From Gammaproteobacteria bacterium (GTDB taxonomy: Bacteria > Pseudomonadota > Gammaproteobacteria > Ga0077536), in NCBI GenBank assembly GCA_021773835.1, contig JAJFJQ010000062.1:333322-397321 (forward strand): DNA of 64,000 nt, in the 5' to 3' direction. Positions 57,034 to 64,000 of the stretch are shown here, piece after piece. The notes beneath the pieces were generated by a model. The model had not been told where the DNA came from. It saw only the letters and a list, made by a program, of their open reading frames with translations, and ran no database searches. Numbering within the stretch: position 1 is the first letter of the stretch; each line of letters opens with the position of its first letter. The translations under genes and the position numbers were made by a program.

Positions 57034-57301
57034 CGTTGGTAAATCTTAGCCGTCCCGCGGACTTTGGATCCTGATCCTCTACGGGCGTAATTTTATGTTA
57101 TTGAAATAATCCACGGAGTTCACGGGCAGAAAACCAACCAAAATAAATAATAAAGAAATCCTTATCTCCGTGTTCTTAGAGTTCTCGACTCTGGCATCGT
57201 GCTTCGTTCTACCTCCCCCATCTGTGGGGCCATCCGCGGTGAATTCGTACCTCGTACACCGTCGACCTCGCGTCGCGTGCACCGTGTAAGATAGCGCTGC
57301 G
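57034..57301. other. Gap with degenerate CACGGAG/CTCCGTG inverted-repeat element
   Basis: 268 bases without a gene. CCACGGAG (57111-57118) and CTCCGTG (57166-57172) are inverted arms around an A-rich centre. The right arm continues with a 9-base rhythm (CTCCGTGTT, CTTAGAGTT). This looks like a decayed copy of an intergenic palindrome. A hairpin CCCCA-TCTG-TGGGG lies at 57216-57229. The promoter for the following genes is presumably here but not clear. Confidence 0.4.
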
Positions 57302-58684
57302 ATGCTGTTTTCTTCACAACCGTTTTTACTGCTTTTTCTGCCGCTGAGTTTGCTTGTCTACTACGCGTTGGCTGAATCGTATACGGCGCGCATTACAATA
57401 TTGACCACCGCCTCAATGGCGTTTTACGCATGGTGGGATCCGCGCTTTGTGCCGTTGCTTGGCGCCATGATCCTAATTACATGGCTTGTAGTTCGACTCC
57501 ACGACATGTTGCAAAGGTCGTGGATTCTTATCATCGGTATCGGCCTAAACTTAGCCGTGCTTGGCCTATTTAAATACGCCAACTTTGTCGCCGAAAATGT
57601 CCTGAACACCTTCGGCGTTGAGCATCAAAGTTGGAGTATTATCCTGCCGCTCGGCATCAGTTTTTTCACTTTCCAACAAGTCTCTTACCTCGTCGACCGT
57701 TACAGGGGCACCGCCCCGGTTTACGGTTTGCTCGAATATGCAGCGTTCGTGAGTTTCTTCCCACAACTGATCGCCGGCCCAATAGTGCGGCACAATCAAT
57801 TGATCTCGCAATTCTCGGACTCGCCGTTTCGCGATGGCTTGGCGGAACAAGTGTCGCGAGGCTTGGTATTGTTTACTCTGGGTTTGATAAAAAAGGTTTT
57901 CTTTGCCGACGAACTTGCTCCGATCGCCGATGCGGGATTCGACACAGTTGCGGCCGGGCAGGGGATCGCGTTTGGCAATTCCTGGCTTGCATCGCTCGCA
58001 TATTCACTGCAGTTATATTTCGATTTCTCGGCCTATTCGGATATGGCGATTGGACTCGGTGCGATGTTCGGTTTGCGTTTGCCGTTGAACTTCGATGCCC
58101 CTTATCGGGCGCTCGACATTCGTGATTTCTGGCGACGCTGGCATATGACTTTGTCCAGCTTTTTGCGTGACTACGTCTACATCCCTCTAGGTGGCAGCCG
58201 CGGAAACCTTACCCAAACCTATTGGACGGTGATGGCGACCATGTTGTTGTGTGGTTTGTGGCACGGCGCGGGTTGGACCTTTATTGCCTGGGGTGCGCTC
58301 CACGGGGCTGCGATCTGTGTGAATCGCACGTGGAGTCACAGCGGCCTGCAGCTTCCGACGCCAGCAGCATGGCCTATTACGATGCTGTTCGTCGTTTGTG
58401 GCTGGGTCCTCTTTCGTGCCGACAGTTTCGCAGTGGCGCGAACATTCTTGATAGCGATGTCCGGGGTCGGTGGATTTGATGTTGCGTTGGTGGATTGGAA
58501 GGATCTGAATTACGTTATGGTTGCAAGCGTGTGCGCGGTAGTCGGGCCGACGAACGTTACGCTATCGCAGAGTGCCAATCTATTTAAGCGCCGATTTGCG
58601 ATTGCGGTGGCTTTTGGTTTATTCCTCGTGGCATTACGAGTAGGCCAGGGTCGCGGATTAGAATTCATCTATTTTCAGTTTTGA
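57302..58684 (+). CDS. MBOAT family O-acyltransferase (AlgI-like)
   Basis: 460-residue polytopic membrane protein. Family motifs are LFKYANF, LPLGISFFTFQQVSYLVD, FFPQLIAGPIVR, LYFDFSAYSDMAIGLG, DFWRRWHMTLSSFLRDYVYIPLGGSR (in part) and the catalytic His321 in LCGLWHGAGWTF. AlgI-type enzymes pass acetyl groups across the inner membrane for O-acetylation of exported polysaccharide. The next gene overlaps or abuts and has SGNH-like features, so the two are likely partners. Confidence 0.95.
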   Translation: MLFSSQPFLLLFLPLSLLVYYALAESYTARITILTTASMAFYAWWDPRFVPLLGAMILITWLVVRLHDMLQRSWILIIGIGLNLAVLGLFKYANFVAENVLNTFGVEHQSWSIILPLGISFFTFQQVSYLVDRYRGTAPVYGLLEYAAFVSFFPQLIAGPIVRHNQLISQFSDSPFRDGLAEQVSRGLVLFTLGLIKKVFFADELAPIADAGFDTVAAGQGIAFGNSWLASLAYSLQLYFDFSAYSDMAIGLGAMFGLRLPLNFDAPYRALDIRDFWRRWHMTLSSFLRDYVYIPLGGSRGNLTQTYWTVMATMLLCGLWHGAGWTFIAWGALHGAAICVNRTWSHSGLQLPTPAAWPITMLFVVCGWVLFRADSFAVARTFLIAMSGVGGFDVALVDWKDLNYVMVASVCAVVGPTNVTLSQSANLFKRRFAIAVAFGLFLVALRVGQGRGLEFIYFQF

Positions 58685-58689
58685 GTGAT

Positions 58690-59703
58690 ATGAGCTCTGC
58701 TAAATTTCTGCGCACCTTTGTCGCGAGCTTTATTATTCTCGTCGTGACCGTCTACGCTGCGATCCTGCTGGTCGATCCCTATCAGAACGTGCCTTTCTCT
58801 TTGCCGTTGGATCGCGCACCGATCAGCACAAACCAACGCTTCGCCTATCCAGCACTTGCACGAAATCCAAAATTCGACAGTGTGATTATCGGATCATCGA
58901 CACTGCGGTTATTGAATCCCAAGATCCTAAATGAGTTAACCGGTGCGCGTTTTGCAAACCTGTCGATGAATTCCGCGACTGCGTACGAACAAATGCGAAT
59001 GCACGAATTGTTTGTGCGTCATCACCCGGACGCCAAGCACGTGATAATTGGCATTGACGACAGTTGGTGTCGGCGCGAAATGGATTACGAAAAATACACT
59101 TTCCGTACATTCCCGGAGTGGATGTATGATCAGAATCAATGGAACGACTTTTTGTACATGTTCAATGATAAGGCGTTAGAGAACAGTGTACGGTTGCTGG
59201 AGTTCATAGCCGGAAAGCGACAGTCAAAGTACGAAACAGACGGCTACCGTGATTTTACCGTTGACTTCGGCGCCTACGATCTCATGGCAGCGCGCAAGCG
59301 TCTCTACCCGCATGGAATGGCAGATTCACGTCGAGTACCTGAGGTTTCCCCGGCAACCGACCTTAAAGGTTGGGCGTTCGCAGCCCACGAGCTGCTCGAT
59401 AAGATGCTCGCTCGTAGTGAATCGCGCGTGCCGACCATGCTTGCTTTTGCGCCGATGCACGGTGACTATCTTGCGAACGGCGAGGCGCTTTATCGAGAGT
59501 GTAAAGGTCAAATATTGAAGATCGCGCGCGCACGTAAGGCTGGGATCATTGACTTCATGGTAGATTCAGTCATTACCCGGATGGATAGTAATTATTGGGA
59601 CCCCCTACATTTTCGCGTTGAAGTGGCGAGACGTCTCGAAGCCGATATCGCCACCGAGCTGGTCGGAGCTACACGACCGAGCGAACATTACGTGACCTAC
59701 TAA
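58690..59703 (+). CDS. Membrane-anchored SGNH/AlgX-like protein, MBOAT partner
   Basis: 337 residues with one N-terminal membrane helix (FVASFIILVVTVYAAILLVD) and an extracytoplasmic domain. The nucleophile-like VIIGSSTLRLL (Ser69/Ser70) and the C-terminal Asp304-x-x-His307 in WDPLHFR resemble an SGNH catalytic set. By position it should take acyl groups from the MBOAT partner and place them on the polysaccharide; this is inference. The start is ATG 58690, five bases after the MBOAT stop; a TTG at 58681 would overlap that gene. Confidence 0.75.
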   Translation: MSSAKFLRTFVASFIILVVTVYAAILLVDPYQNVPFSLPLDRAPISTNQRFAYPALARNPKFDSVIIGSSTLRLLNPKILNELTGARFANLSMNSATAYEQMRMHELFVRHHPDAKHVIIGIDDSWCRREMDYEKYTFRTFPEWMYDQNQWNDFLYMFNDKALENSVRLLEFIAGKRQSKYETDGYRDFTVDFGAYDLMAARKRLYPHGMADSRRVPEVSPATDLKGWAFAAHELLDKMLARSESRVPTMLAFAPMHGDYLANGEALYRECKGQILKIARARKAGIIDFMVDSVITRMDSNYWDPLHFRVEVARRLEADIATELVGATRPSEHYVTY

Positions 59704-59723
59704 CGAACCGACGCTGGAAAGCG

Positions 59724-60830
59724 ATGCAATTTGTTGATTTAAAAACGCAATACGCCAATCTGAAAACGCCGATCCATGAGCGCATCAATGCCGTCCTAGA
59801 GCATGGTCACTACATCATGGGGCCAGAGGTCGGTGAGCTCGAACAACGGCTCGCGGAATTCGTCGGCGTTCGTCATTGTGTATCGGTTTCAAGTGGAACT
59901 GACGCATTGCTGATGGCGATGATGGCGCTTGGAATTGGTCACGGCGATGAGGTTATCACCACCCCGTTTACGTTTATTGCTACCGGCGAGATGATCGCGC
60001 TACTCGGCGCCGTCCCCATCTTTGTCGATATTGATATCCGCACCTGCAATATCAATCATACGCTCATCGAATCTGCGATCACCGCGAATACTAAAGCTAT
60101 CCTACCGGTGAACCTCTACGGGCAATGCGCTGCATTTGACGAGATAAACGCTATCGGGAAAATGCACAATGTGCCGATTATCGAAGATGCGGCTCAGAGT
60201 TTTGGTGCAACGTATCGGGGCAGGATGTCGTGTTCATTATCGACTATTGGTTGCACCAGCTTTTATCCATCAAAGCCGCTTGGATGTTACGGCGACGGCG
60301 GTGCATGTTTTACCGACAACGATGATCTCGCGGCGTGCGTTCGCGAAATTCGCGATCATGGACAACAACGCCGTTATCACCACACGGCAATTGGGCTAAA
60401 CGGACGCTTGGATACACTGCAGGCGGCAATCCTTCTAGCTAAACTCGACGCGTTTCCCGAAGAGGTCGCCGCGCGTGCCCGGATTGGCGAATGCTATAGC
60501 GACAGAATTTCCAGTAAATGCCCATCGCTGCAAGTGCCATATATCGAACAGGACAACACGAGTGTGTTTGCACAATATACGGTGCAAAGCGAAGCGCGCG
60601 AGCGTTTGCTTAAGAAACTTAAGGAAAATAATGTTCCAAGCGCGGTGCACTATCCAATGCCACTGCATCGACAACCGGTATTTGCCGAATTGGAAATGAA
60701 TCGAGTCGGTCGAATGCTCCCGGTGTCGGAAGCCGTAGCGGAACATGTATTCAGCCTACCCATGCACCCGTATTTGACGGTCGAGGATATCGAACATGTC
60801 GTTGAGATTCTCGCGCAAGGCCTGCAATAG
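59724..60830 (+). CDS. DegT/DnrJ/EryC1/StrS sugar aminotransferase (WbpE-like)
   Basis: 368-residue PLP enzyme. The start MQFVDLKTQYANLK, HGHYIMGPEV and SSGTDALLMAMMALGIG are close to WbpE-type 3-amino-uronate aminotransferases. Asp155 (EDAAQ) and the PLP lysine Lys184 in SFYPSKPLGCYGDGG are intact. With the WbpA-type dehydrogenase it could belong to a UDP-diamino-uronic acid route, though the 3-dehydrogenase and N-acetyltransferase of that route are not in the window. Confidence 0.9.
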   Translation: MQFVDLKTQYANLKTPIHERINAVLEHGHYIMGPEVGELEQRLAEFVGVRHCVSVSSGTDALLMAMMALGIGHGDEVITTPFTFIATGEMIALLGAVPIFVDIDIRTCNINHTLIESAITANTKAILPVNLYGQCAAFDEINAIGKMHNVPIIEDAAQSFGATYRGRMSCSLSTIGCTSFYPSKPLGCYGDGGACFTDNDDLAACVREIRDHGQQRRYHHTAIGLNGRLDTLQAAILLAKLDAFPEEVAARARIGECYSDRISSKCPSLQVPYIEQDNTSVFAQYTVQSEARERLLKKLKENNVPSAVHYPMPLHRQPVFAELEMNRVGRMLPVSEAVAEHVFSLPMHPYLTVEDIEHVVEILAQGLQ

Positions 60831-60983
60831 GCCCGCCTAAAATTACGAAAAAAACATTTTCATGGGTTAAAAAGATTGTCGAGATAAAGCTACCGACTTG
60901 TTGGTTGCAATGTCGATCGTGGAGGCAAACGCTTGGAGCATTAACTATTGCCTCTACCGGCGCTGAAGTAGACTAGCGCCGTC

Positions 60984-61496
60984 ATGAAGCAACCTGATCC
61001 CACCATTTCGGCCCCTGCTTGGTACTTGGTATATGCGAAGCCGCGCCAAGAGCGGCTCGCACTAGAAAATCTCTGCCGCCAAGGTTATACCGCCTATTTG
61101 CCACTTATTGGCAATCGCCGTCGGGGAGAACGTGCGGAGCCAATGTTCCCACGCTATTTATTCGTTCGTTTGACTGCCGCGGTAGACAACTTTGCACCGA
61201 TCCGCTCGACGTTTGGCGTTTCTCGCTTGGTCAAGTTTGGTGATCGGTATGCGATTTTACCGGACGATTTCGTAACCGCTCTAACCGAGCGCGCGGACAG
61301 TGACGGCGTAATTGAGTCGCCTGCACAGGAGCTGATGAGCGGCGAACGGGTAGTGATTAGTGCAGGGGCACTGGCAGGGTATGAAGCGATCTTTTCCGCC
61401 GGCCTCGGAAAACAGAGAATTGCAGTGTTGCTCGAAATCGCGGGACGTACGCTTAGGGTAGATACCGCTAAAGATAGCGTTCGCAGAATCGATTAA
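60984..61496 (+). CDS. rfaH: RfaH/NusG-like transcription antiterminator
   Basis: 170 residues. The NGN domain (WYLVYAKPRQERLALENLCRQGYTAYLPL, in part; MFPRYLFVRL; IRSTFGVSRLVKFG) and a C-terminal KOW-type domain (GERVVISAGALAGYEAIF) match RfaH, including the FPRYLFV strand and the SGVR-like turn. RfaH joins paused polymerase at ops DNA and blocks termination in long surface-polysaccharide operons. An exact ops core lies 790 bases downstream. A 153-base gap precedes it, so it may have its own promoter. Confidence 0.92.
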   Translation: MKQPDPTISAPAWYLVYAKPRQERLALENLCRQGYTAYLPLIGNRRRGERAEPMFPRYLFVRLTAAVDNFAPIRSTFGVSRLVKFGDRYAILPDDFVTALTERADSDGVIESPAQELMSGERVVISAGALAGYEAIFSAGLGKQRIAVLLEIAGRTLRVDTAKDSVRRID

Positions 61497-61542
61497 TTTG
61501 GGCCGTATTTAGCGGTGCAGCTGCTAGGAACCACTAGGACTA

Positions 61543-61559
61543 GTGTTCACTTGATGAAC
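61543..61559. promoter_or_regulatory. Operator half 1, GTTCA-N5-TGAAC dyad
   Basis: GTGTTCACTTGATGAAC holds a perfect GTTCA-N5-TGAAC inverted repeat. It matches the reverse complement of the second site (61577-61593) in 16 of 17 bases. A 17-base spacer separates them just ahead of the regulator gene, as expected for autoregulation. Confidence 0.7.
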
Positions 61560-61576
61560 ATTCGTGATAGACTCGC

Positions 61577-61593
61577 GTTCATCAAATGAACAC
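61577..61593. promoter_or_regulatory. Operator half 2, GTTCA-N5-TGAAC dyad
   Basis: GTTCATCAAATGAACAC repeats the dyad in the opposite orientation and ends six bases before the regulator start codon. Binding here would block the promoter or translation start region. Confidence 0.7.
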
Positions 61594-61599
61594 CAATCG

Positions 61600-62214
61600 A
61601 TGAAACACGACCGCGAAGAGGCTTTGACGCTCGAAATTCTGCAGGCGATCGAGGCGCGTAGTGATGTGACCCAGCGCCATCTCGCAGACAGGATGGGCGT
61701 TGCGCTTGGGCTTGCCAATTCCTACTTAAGGCGTTGCGTACGTAAGGGGCTGATCAAGATAAAACAGGCGCCGGCAAATCGGTATTTATATTATCTGACG
61801 CCGCATGGGTTCGCGGAAAAAGGTCGATTAACGGCGGAATACTTTGCATATTCCTTCAGTTTCTATCGTACCGCTAGTGAATCAATCGCGAATTCGCTCG
61901 CCACGTGTGCAGATAATTCGCTGCAACGGATTGTATTTTGCGGCGTTTCTGAATTGGCTGAGATTGCCTCGGTGCGTGCGCACGATTTTCGGATCGAAAT
62001 AATCGGCTCCTTCGATCCCGATTCAAGGCTCGAAAGTTTTATTGGAAAACCAGTGTGGAATCAGCTCGATAACATCCCGGCTGCTGACGCGGCGTTGTTC
62101 ACGGCGTTGAATTCAGCTAATTCAAATTACGCGTTGATCCAATTGAAGTTTGGCGACGACCGAGTTGTCATTCCGGATGTCGTACGGCCCCTAATTGGGA
62201 ACGGTACAGAATAG
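61600..62214 (+). CDS. Winged-helix (MarR-like) polysaccharide-locus regulator
   Basis: 205 residues from ATG 61600. The N-terminal 75 residues form a winged helix (LEILQAIEARSDVTQRHLADRMGVALGLANSYLRRCVRKGLIKI, in parts; YLTPHGFAEKGRL), like EPS-associated MarR-type regulators. Residues about 100-200 add a Rossmann-like or CoA-binding-like domain (RIVFCGVSELAEIAS, EIIGSFDPDSR), a possible ligand sensor. The GTG at 61564 lies inside the operator region and is not preferred. It sits between the rfaH-like gene and the ops-bearing promoter, so it probably controls the downstream operon as well as itself. Confidence 0.82.
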   Translation: MKHDREEALTLEILQAIEARSDVTQRHLADRMGVALGLANSYLRRCVRKGLIKIKQAPANRYLYYLTPHGFAEKGRLTAEYFAYSFSFYRTASESIANSLATCADNSLQRIVFCGVSELAEIASVRAHDFRIEIIGSFDPDSRLESFIGKPVWNQLDNIPAADAALFTALNSANSNYALIQLKFGDDRVVIPDVVRPLIGNGTE

Positions 62215-62235
62215 ATTTGCCGACCGCGGCCACGG

Positions 62236-62263
62236 TTGGCAGCGGTAGATTACATGCTATACG
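62236..62263 (+). promoter_or_regulatory. Sigma-70 promoter ahead of ops and aminotransferase
   Basis: TTGGCA (62236-62241), a 16-base spacer and TATACG (62258-62263) with an extended -10 TG at 62255-62256. Transcription should start near 62270, so the ops element lies within the first 30 transcribed bases. The spacer also holds GCGGTAG, an ops-like fragment. Confidence 0.6.
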
Positions 62264-62285
62264 GTGATCAGATATGTCACTGTAG

Positions 62286-62297
62286 GGCGGTAGCGTG
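62286..62297 (+). promoter_or_regulatory. ops element for RfaH recruitment
   Basis: GGCGGTAGCGTG is identical to the 12-base E. coli ops core, where RNA polymerase pauses and the non-template strand binds RfaH. It is in the correct orientation, just downstream of a promoter and ahead of the polysaccharide genes. An RfaH-like gene is in the same locus. Confidence 0.88.
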
Positions 62298-62309
62298 CCT
62301 GCAATACCG

Positions 62310-63482
62310 ATGAATTCGAAACAAAAAACTGAATTGACTATCCGGAACGACTACTTGGCGTTCGGGAAGCCTTCGTTTACTGCAGCAGAGATTAATGCGG
62401 TGTCGGGCGCATTGCAAAGTGGCTGGGTCGGAATGGGTCCGGAAACGCTCTCGTTCGAGAAGGAATTGGCAGAATACGTTGGCGCTAATCATTTGGTGGC
62501 AGTTAATTCATGTACATCGGCGTTGTTCCTTTCATTGCTAGTGTCGGGTATTGGCGAAGGCGATGAAGTAATTTGTCCGAGCCTTACCTGGTGTAGTACC
62601 GCCAACGCCGCCATGTACCTCGGTGCGGTACCGGTGTTCTGCGACGTTAACCGCGATACGCTATGCGCCACGCCGGCAGATATTAAAGCGCGGCTTAGTC
62701 CGCGCACGAAGGCGGTGATCGTTGTTCACTTCGGCGGTCTTGCTGCCGACATCGATGCGATCCGTCGGATACTACCCCCGGGGGTTGCACTCATCGAAGA
62801 CGCCGCTCACGCGATCGGTGCACGCTATGCGGACGGATCGCGAGTGGGATCGAATGGCAACCTCGTATGTTTCAGTTTTTACGCTAATAAGAATCTGTCG
62901 ACTGGCGAAGGCGGCGCGATAGCGGTGGGCAGCGACGAAGCCATCGATAGACTGCGTTCCCTATGTCATTTGGGGTTGAGTTCAGATGCATGGACCCGGT
63001 TCCGCAAGCCGTCTGCGAATGTCCGTGTAGGTCCAGCCGAACTCGGTTACAAGATGAATTTTACAGACCTGCAGGCTGTTATTGGTCGAGCGCAGTTGGC
63101 GCGACAAGAAGAGATGGGCAAGGTACGCAGCGATGTGGCGGCGCGTTATGCCGACATGCTAGCCAAGCTGATCCCGGATATTCAAGTGCAGCAGGGAATT
63201 GGGCTGTCGCATCACGCGAGACATTTGTTTCCCATTTTGCTTCCACTGGAACGACTGGATGTTTCGCGAGATGAGGTGCTGGGTTTGCTGCGAGCCAGAA
63301 ACATTGGTGCGGCAATCCATTACCCGCCGCTTCATGAAATGTCATTGTACGACCAACAAGCAACCACGTTGCCGAACACCGACTATATTGCTGAGCGTAA
63401 TATAACGCTTCCGATTTCAGCGAATATGACTGTTACGGACGCTGAGTACGTAATGGAACACCTAGCGGAAATATTATCGTGA
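62310..63482 (+). CDS. DegT/DnrJ/EryC1/StrS aminotransferase, first gene behind ops
   Basis: 390-residue PLP enzyme for sugar or related amination. NSCTSALFLSLLVSGIGEGDEVICPSLTW (in part), Asp164 (LIEDAAHAIG) and the PLP lysine Lys194 in SFYANKNLSTGEGG are intact. The start is ATG 62310; a GTG at 62295 lies inside ops and would add five residues. It is a different branch from the WbpE-like gene at 59724. It heads the operon that continues with a radical SAM gene. Confidence 0.9.
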   Translation: MNSKQKTELTIRNDYLAFGKPSFTAAEINAVSGALQSGWVGMGPETLSFEKELAEYVGANHLVAVNSCTSALFLSLLVSGIGEGDEVICPSLTWCSTANAAMYLGAVPVFCDVNRDTLCATPADIKARLSPRTKAVIVVHFGGLAADIDAIRRILPPGVALIEDAAHAIGARYADGSRVGSNGNLVCFSFYANKNLSTGEGGAIAVGSDEAIDRLRSLCHLGLSSDAWTRFRKPSANVRVGPAELGYKMNFTDLQAVIGRAQLARQEEMGKVRSDVAARYADMLAKLIPDIQVQQGIGLSHHARHLFPILLPLERLDVSRDEVLGLLRARNIGAAIHYPPLHEMSLYDQQATTLPNTDYIAERNITLPISANMTVTDAEYVMEHLAEILS

Positions 63483-63538
63483 AAACTGAAGACGTCGACG
63501 CCAATCAATGCTGACTCAATTATGGGCACGGTGGATTT

Positions 63539-64000
63539 ATGAAAGACTCAACTGAATTCGAACGGCCGGAGGCTGCTACGTTTGGCTTTGCGGGTCGTTT
63601 GCGATCGGAATTTCCGTCCCAGATCCTGATGGACATCACGGAAGTCTGTAACCTTGCATGTACCCATTGCCCGCACCCGGATTTCAAGGTGTCGTCGCAT
63701 TATGGTGCGCGCTACCTCGATCCCGAACTCAACGAGAAAATGATCGAAGAGGTTCGAGAACACGGACAAGGAATCACCAAGTACATCCGTTATGCGAGCA
63801 ACGGTGAGCCGCTCGTACATCCTAATTGTTATGACATGATCGATGCTGCCGTCGCGCATTCAGGAGTCTATGTGACACTGACAACCAACGGTACAATCAT
63901 GAACGAAAAGCGCACCATCAAGCTGCTCGAAGCTGGCGTCCACATGATCGATATAAGCATTGACGCACATAGCGCCGAGACTTACGCCAAAATTCGCGTC
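63539..64000 (+). CDS. Radical SAM protein, C-terminus beyond window
   Basis: 154 codons visible, running off the right edge. The iron-sulphur motif CNLACTHC gives Cys37, Cys41 and Cys44 (CxxxCxxC). Then follow YIRYASNGEPLVHP (the GE motif), LTTNGTIM and GVHMIDISIDAHSAETYAKIR, typical of radical SAM enzymes with possible SPASM extension. GGTGGA precedes the ATG. In polysaccharide loci such enzymes can modify sugars or peptides; the substrate is not shown. Confidence 0.9.
   Translation, partial: MKDSTEFERPEAATFGFAGRLRSEFPSQILMDITEVCNLACTHCPHPDFKVSSHYGARYLDPELNEKMIEEVREHGQGITKYIRYASNGEPLVHPNCYDMIDAAVAHSGVYVTLTTNGTIMNEKRTIKLLEAGVHMIDISIDAHSAETYAKIRV

Noticed and set aside
62295..62309. GTG start of the aminotransferase inside ops
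   Set aside because: It adds only five residues; the ATG at 62310 leaves ops in the leader, as in known RfaH operons.

Overview
The window looks like chromosomal DNA of a gammaproteobacterium of moderate GC content. This is inferred from the complete System I cytochrome c maturation operon (ccmABCDEFGHI), EttA, an RfaH-like factor with a matching ops element, a YncD/PqqU-like TonB receptor and a PEP-CTERM protein behind a sigma-54 promoter. I see no rRNA, tRNA, insertion sequence, integrase, phage gene or CRISPR array. Both ends cut genes: pepN at the left and a radical SAM gene at the right.

Layout. 1-5.7 kb: aminopeptidase N, a TonB-dependent receptor and a small membrane-anchored zinc peptidase. 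5.8-13.6 kb: a two-partner secretion locus, tpsA then tpsB on the minus strand. The TpsA exoprotein is about 1985 residues and carries about 30 tandem GHGG repeats, eight of which were duplicated as a block. 13.7-16.6 kb: a nucleotide-cyclase/FHA protein, a DUF47 protein and a Pit phosphate transporter in one operon. 16.8-32.2 kb: housekeeping and metabolic genes (ettA, two CaiB-type CoA-transferases, paired MaoC-type hydratase halves, two MFS carriers, an efflux ABC module with two permeases, a luciferase-like oxidoreductase, a CnoX-like thioredoxin). 32.2-33.2 kb: the PEP-CTERM gene with two matching upstream dyads and a -24/-12 promoter. 33.2-41.5 kb: mixed housekeeping genes. 41.5-44.8 kb: urc1-urc4-upp, the core of the URC uracil-degradation route. 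44.9-52.7 kb: the ccm operon plus a TPR protein. 53.4 kb to the end: the left part of an exopolysaccharide or surface-polysaccharide locus.

The polysaccharide locus begins with enzymes for uronic acid and amino-sugar nucleotides (UDP-glucuronate 4-epimerase, a WbpA/TviB-type dehydrogenase, UDP-glucose 6-dehydrogenase). An MBOAT/SGNH-like O-acylation pair, a sugar aminotransferase, an RfaH paralogue and a winged-helix regulator with two facing operators follow. Then comes a promoter whose leader contains an exact 12-base ops element, ahead of a second aminotransferase and the radical SAM gene. The arrangement suggests that the local RfaH-like protein loads at ops and carries polymerase through the downstream operon. 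PEP-CTERM proteins depend on an exosortase, usually encoded in such loci; none is inside this window, so it may lie just to the right or elsewhere.
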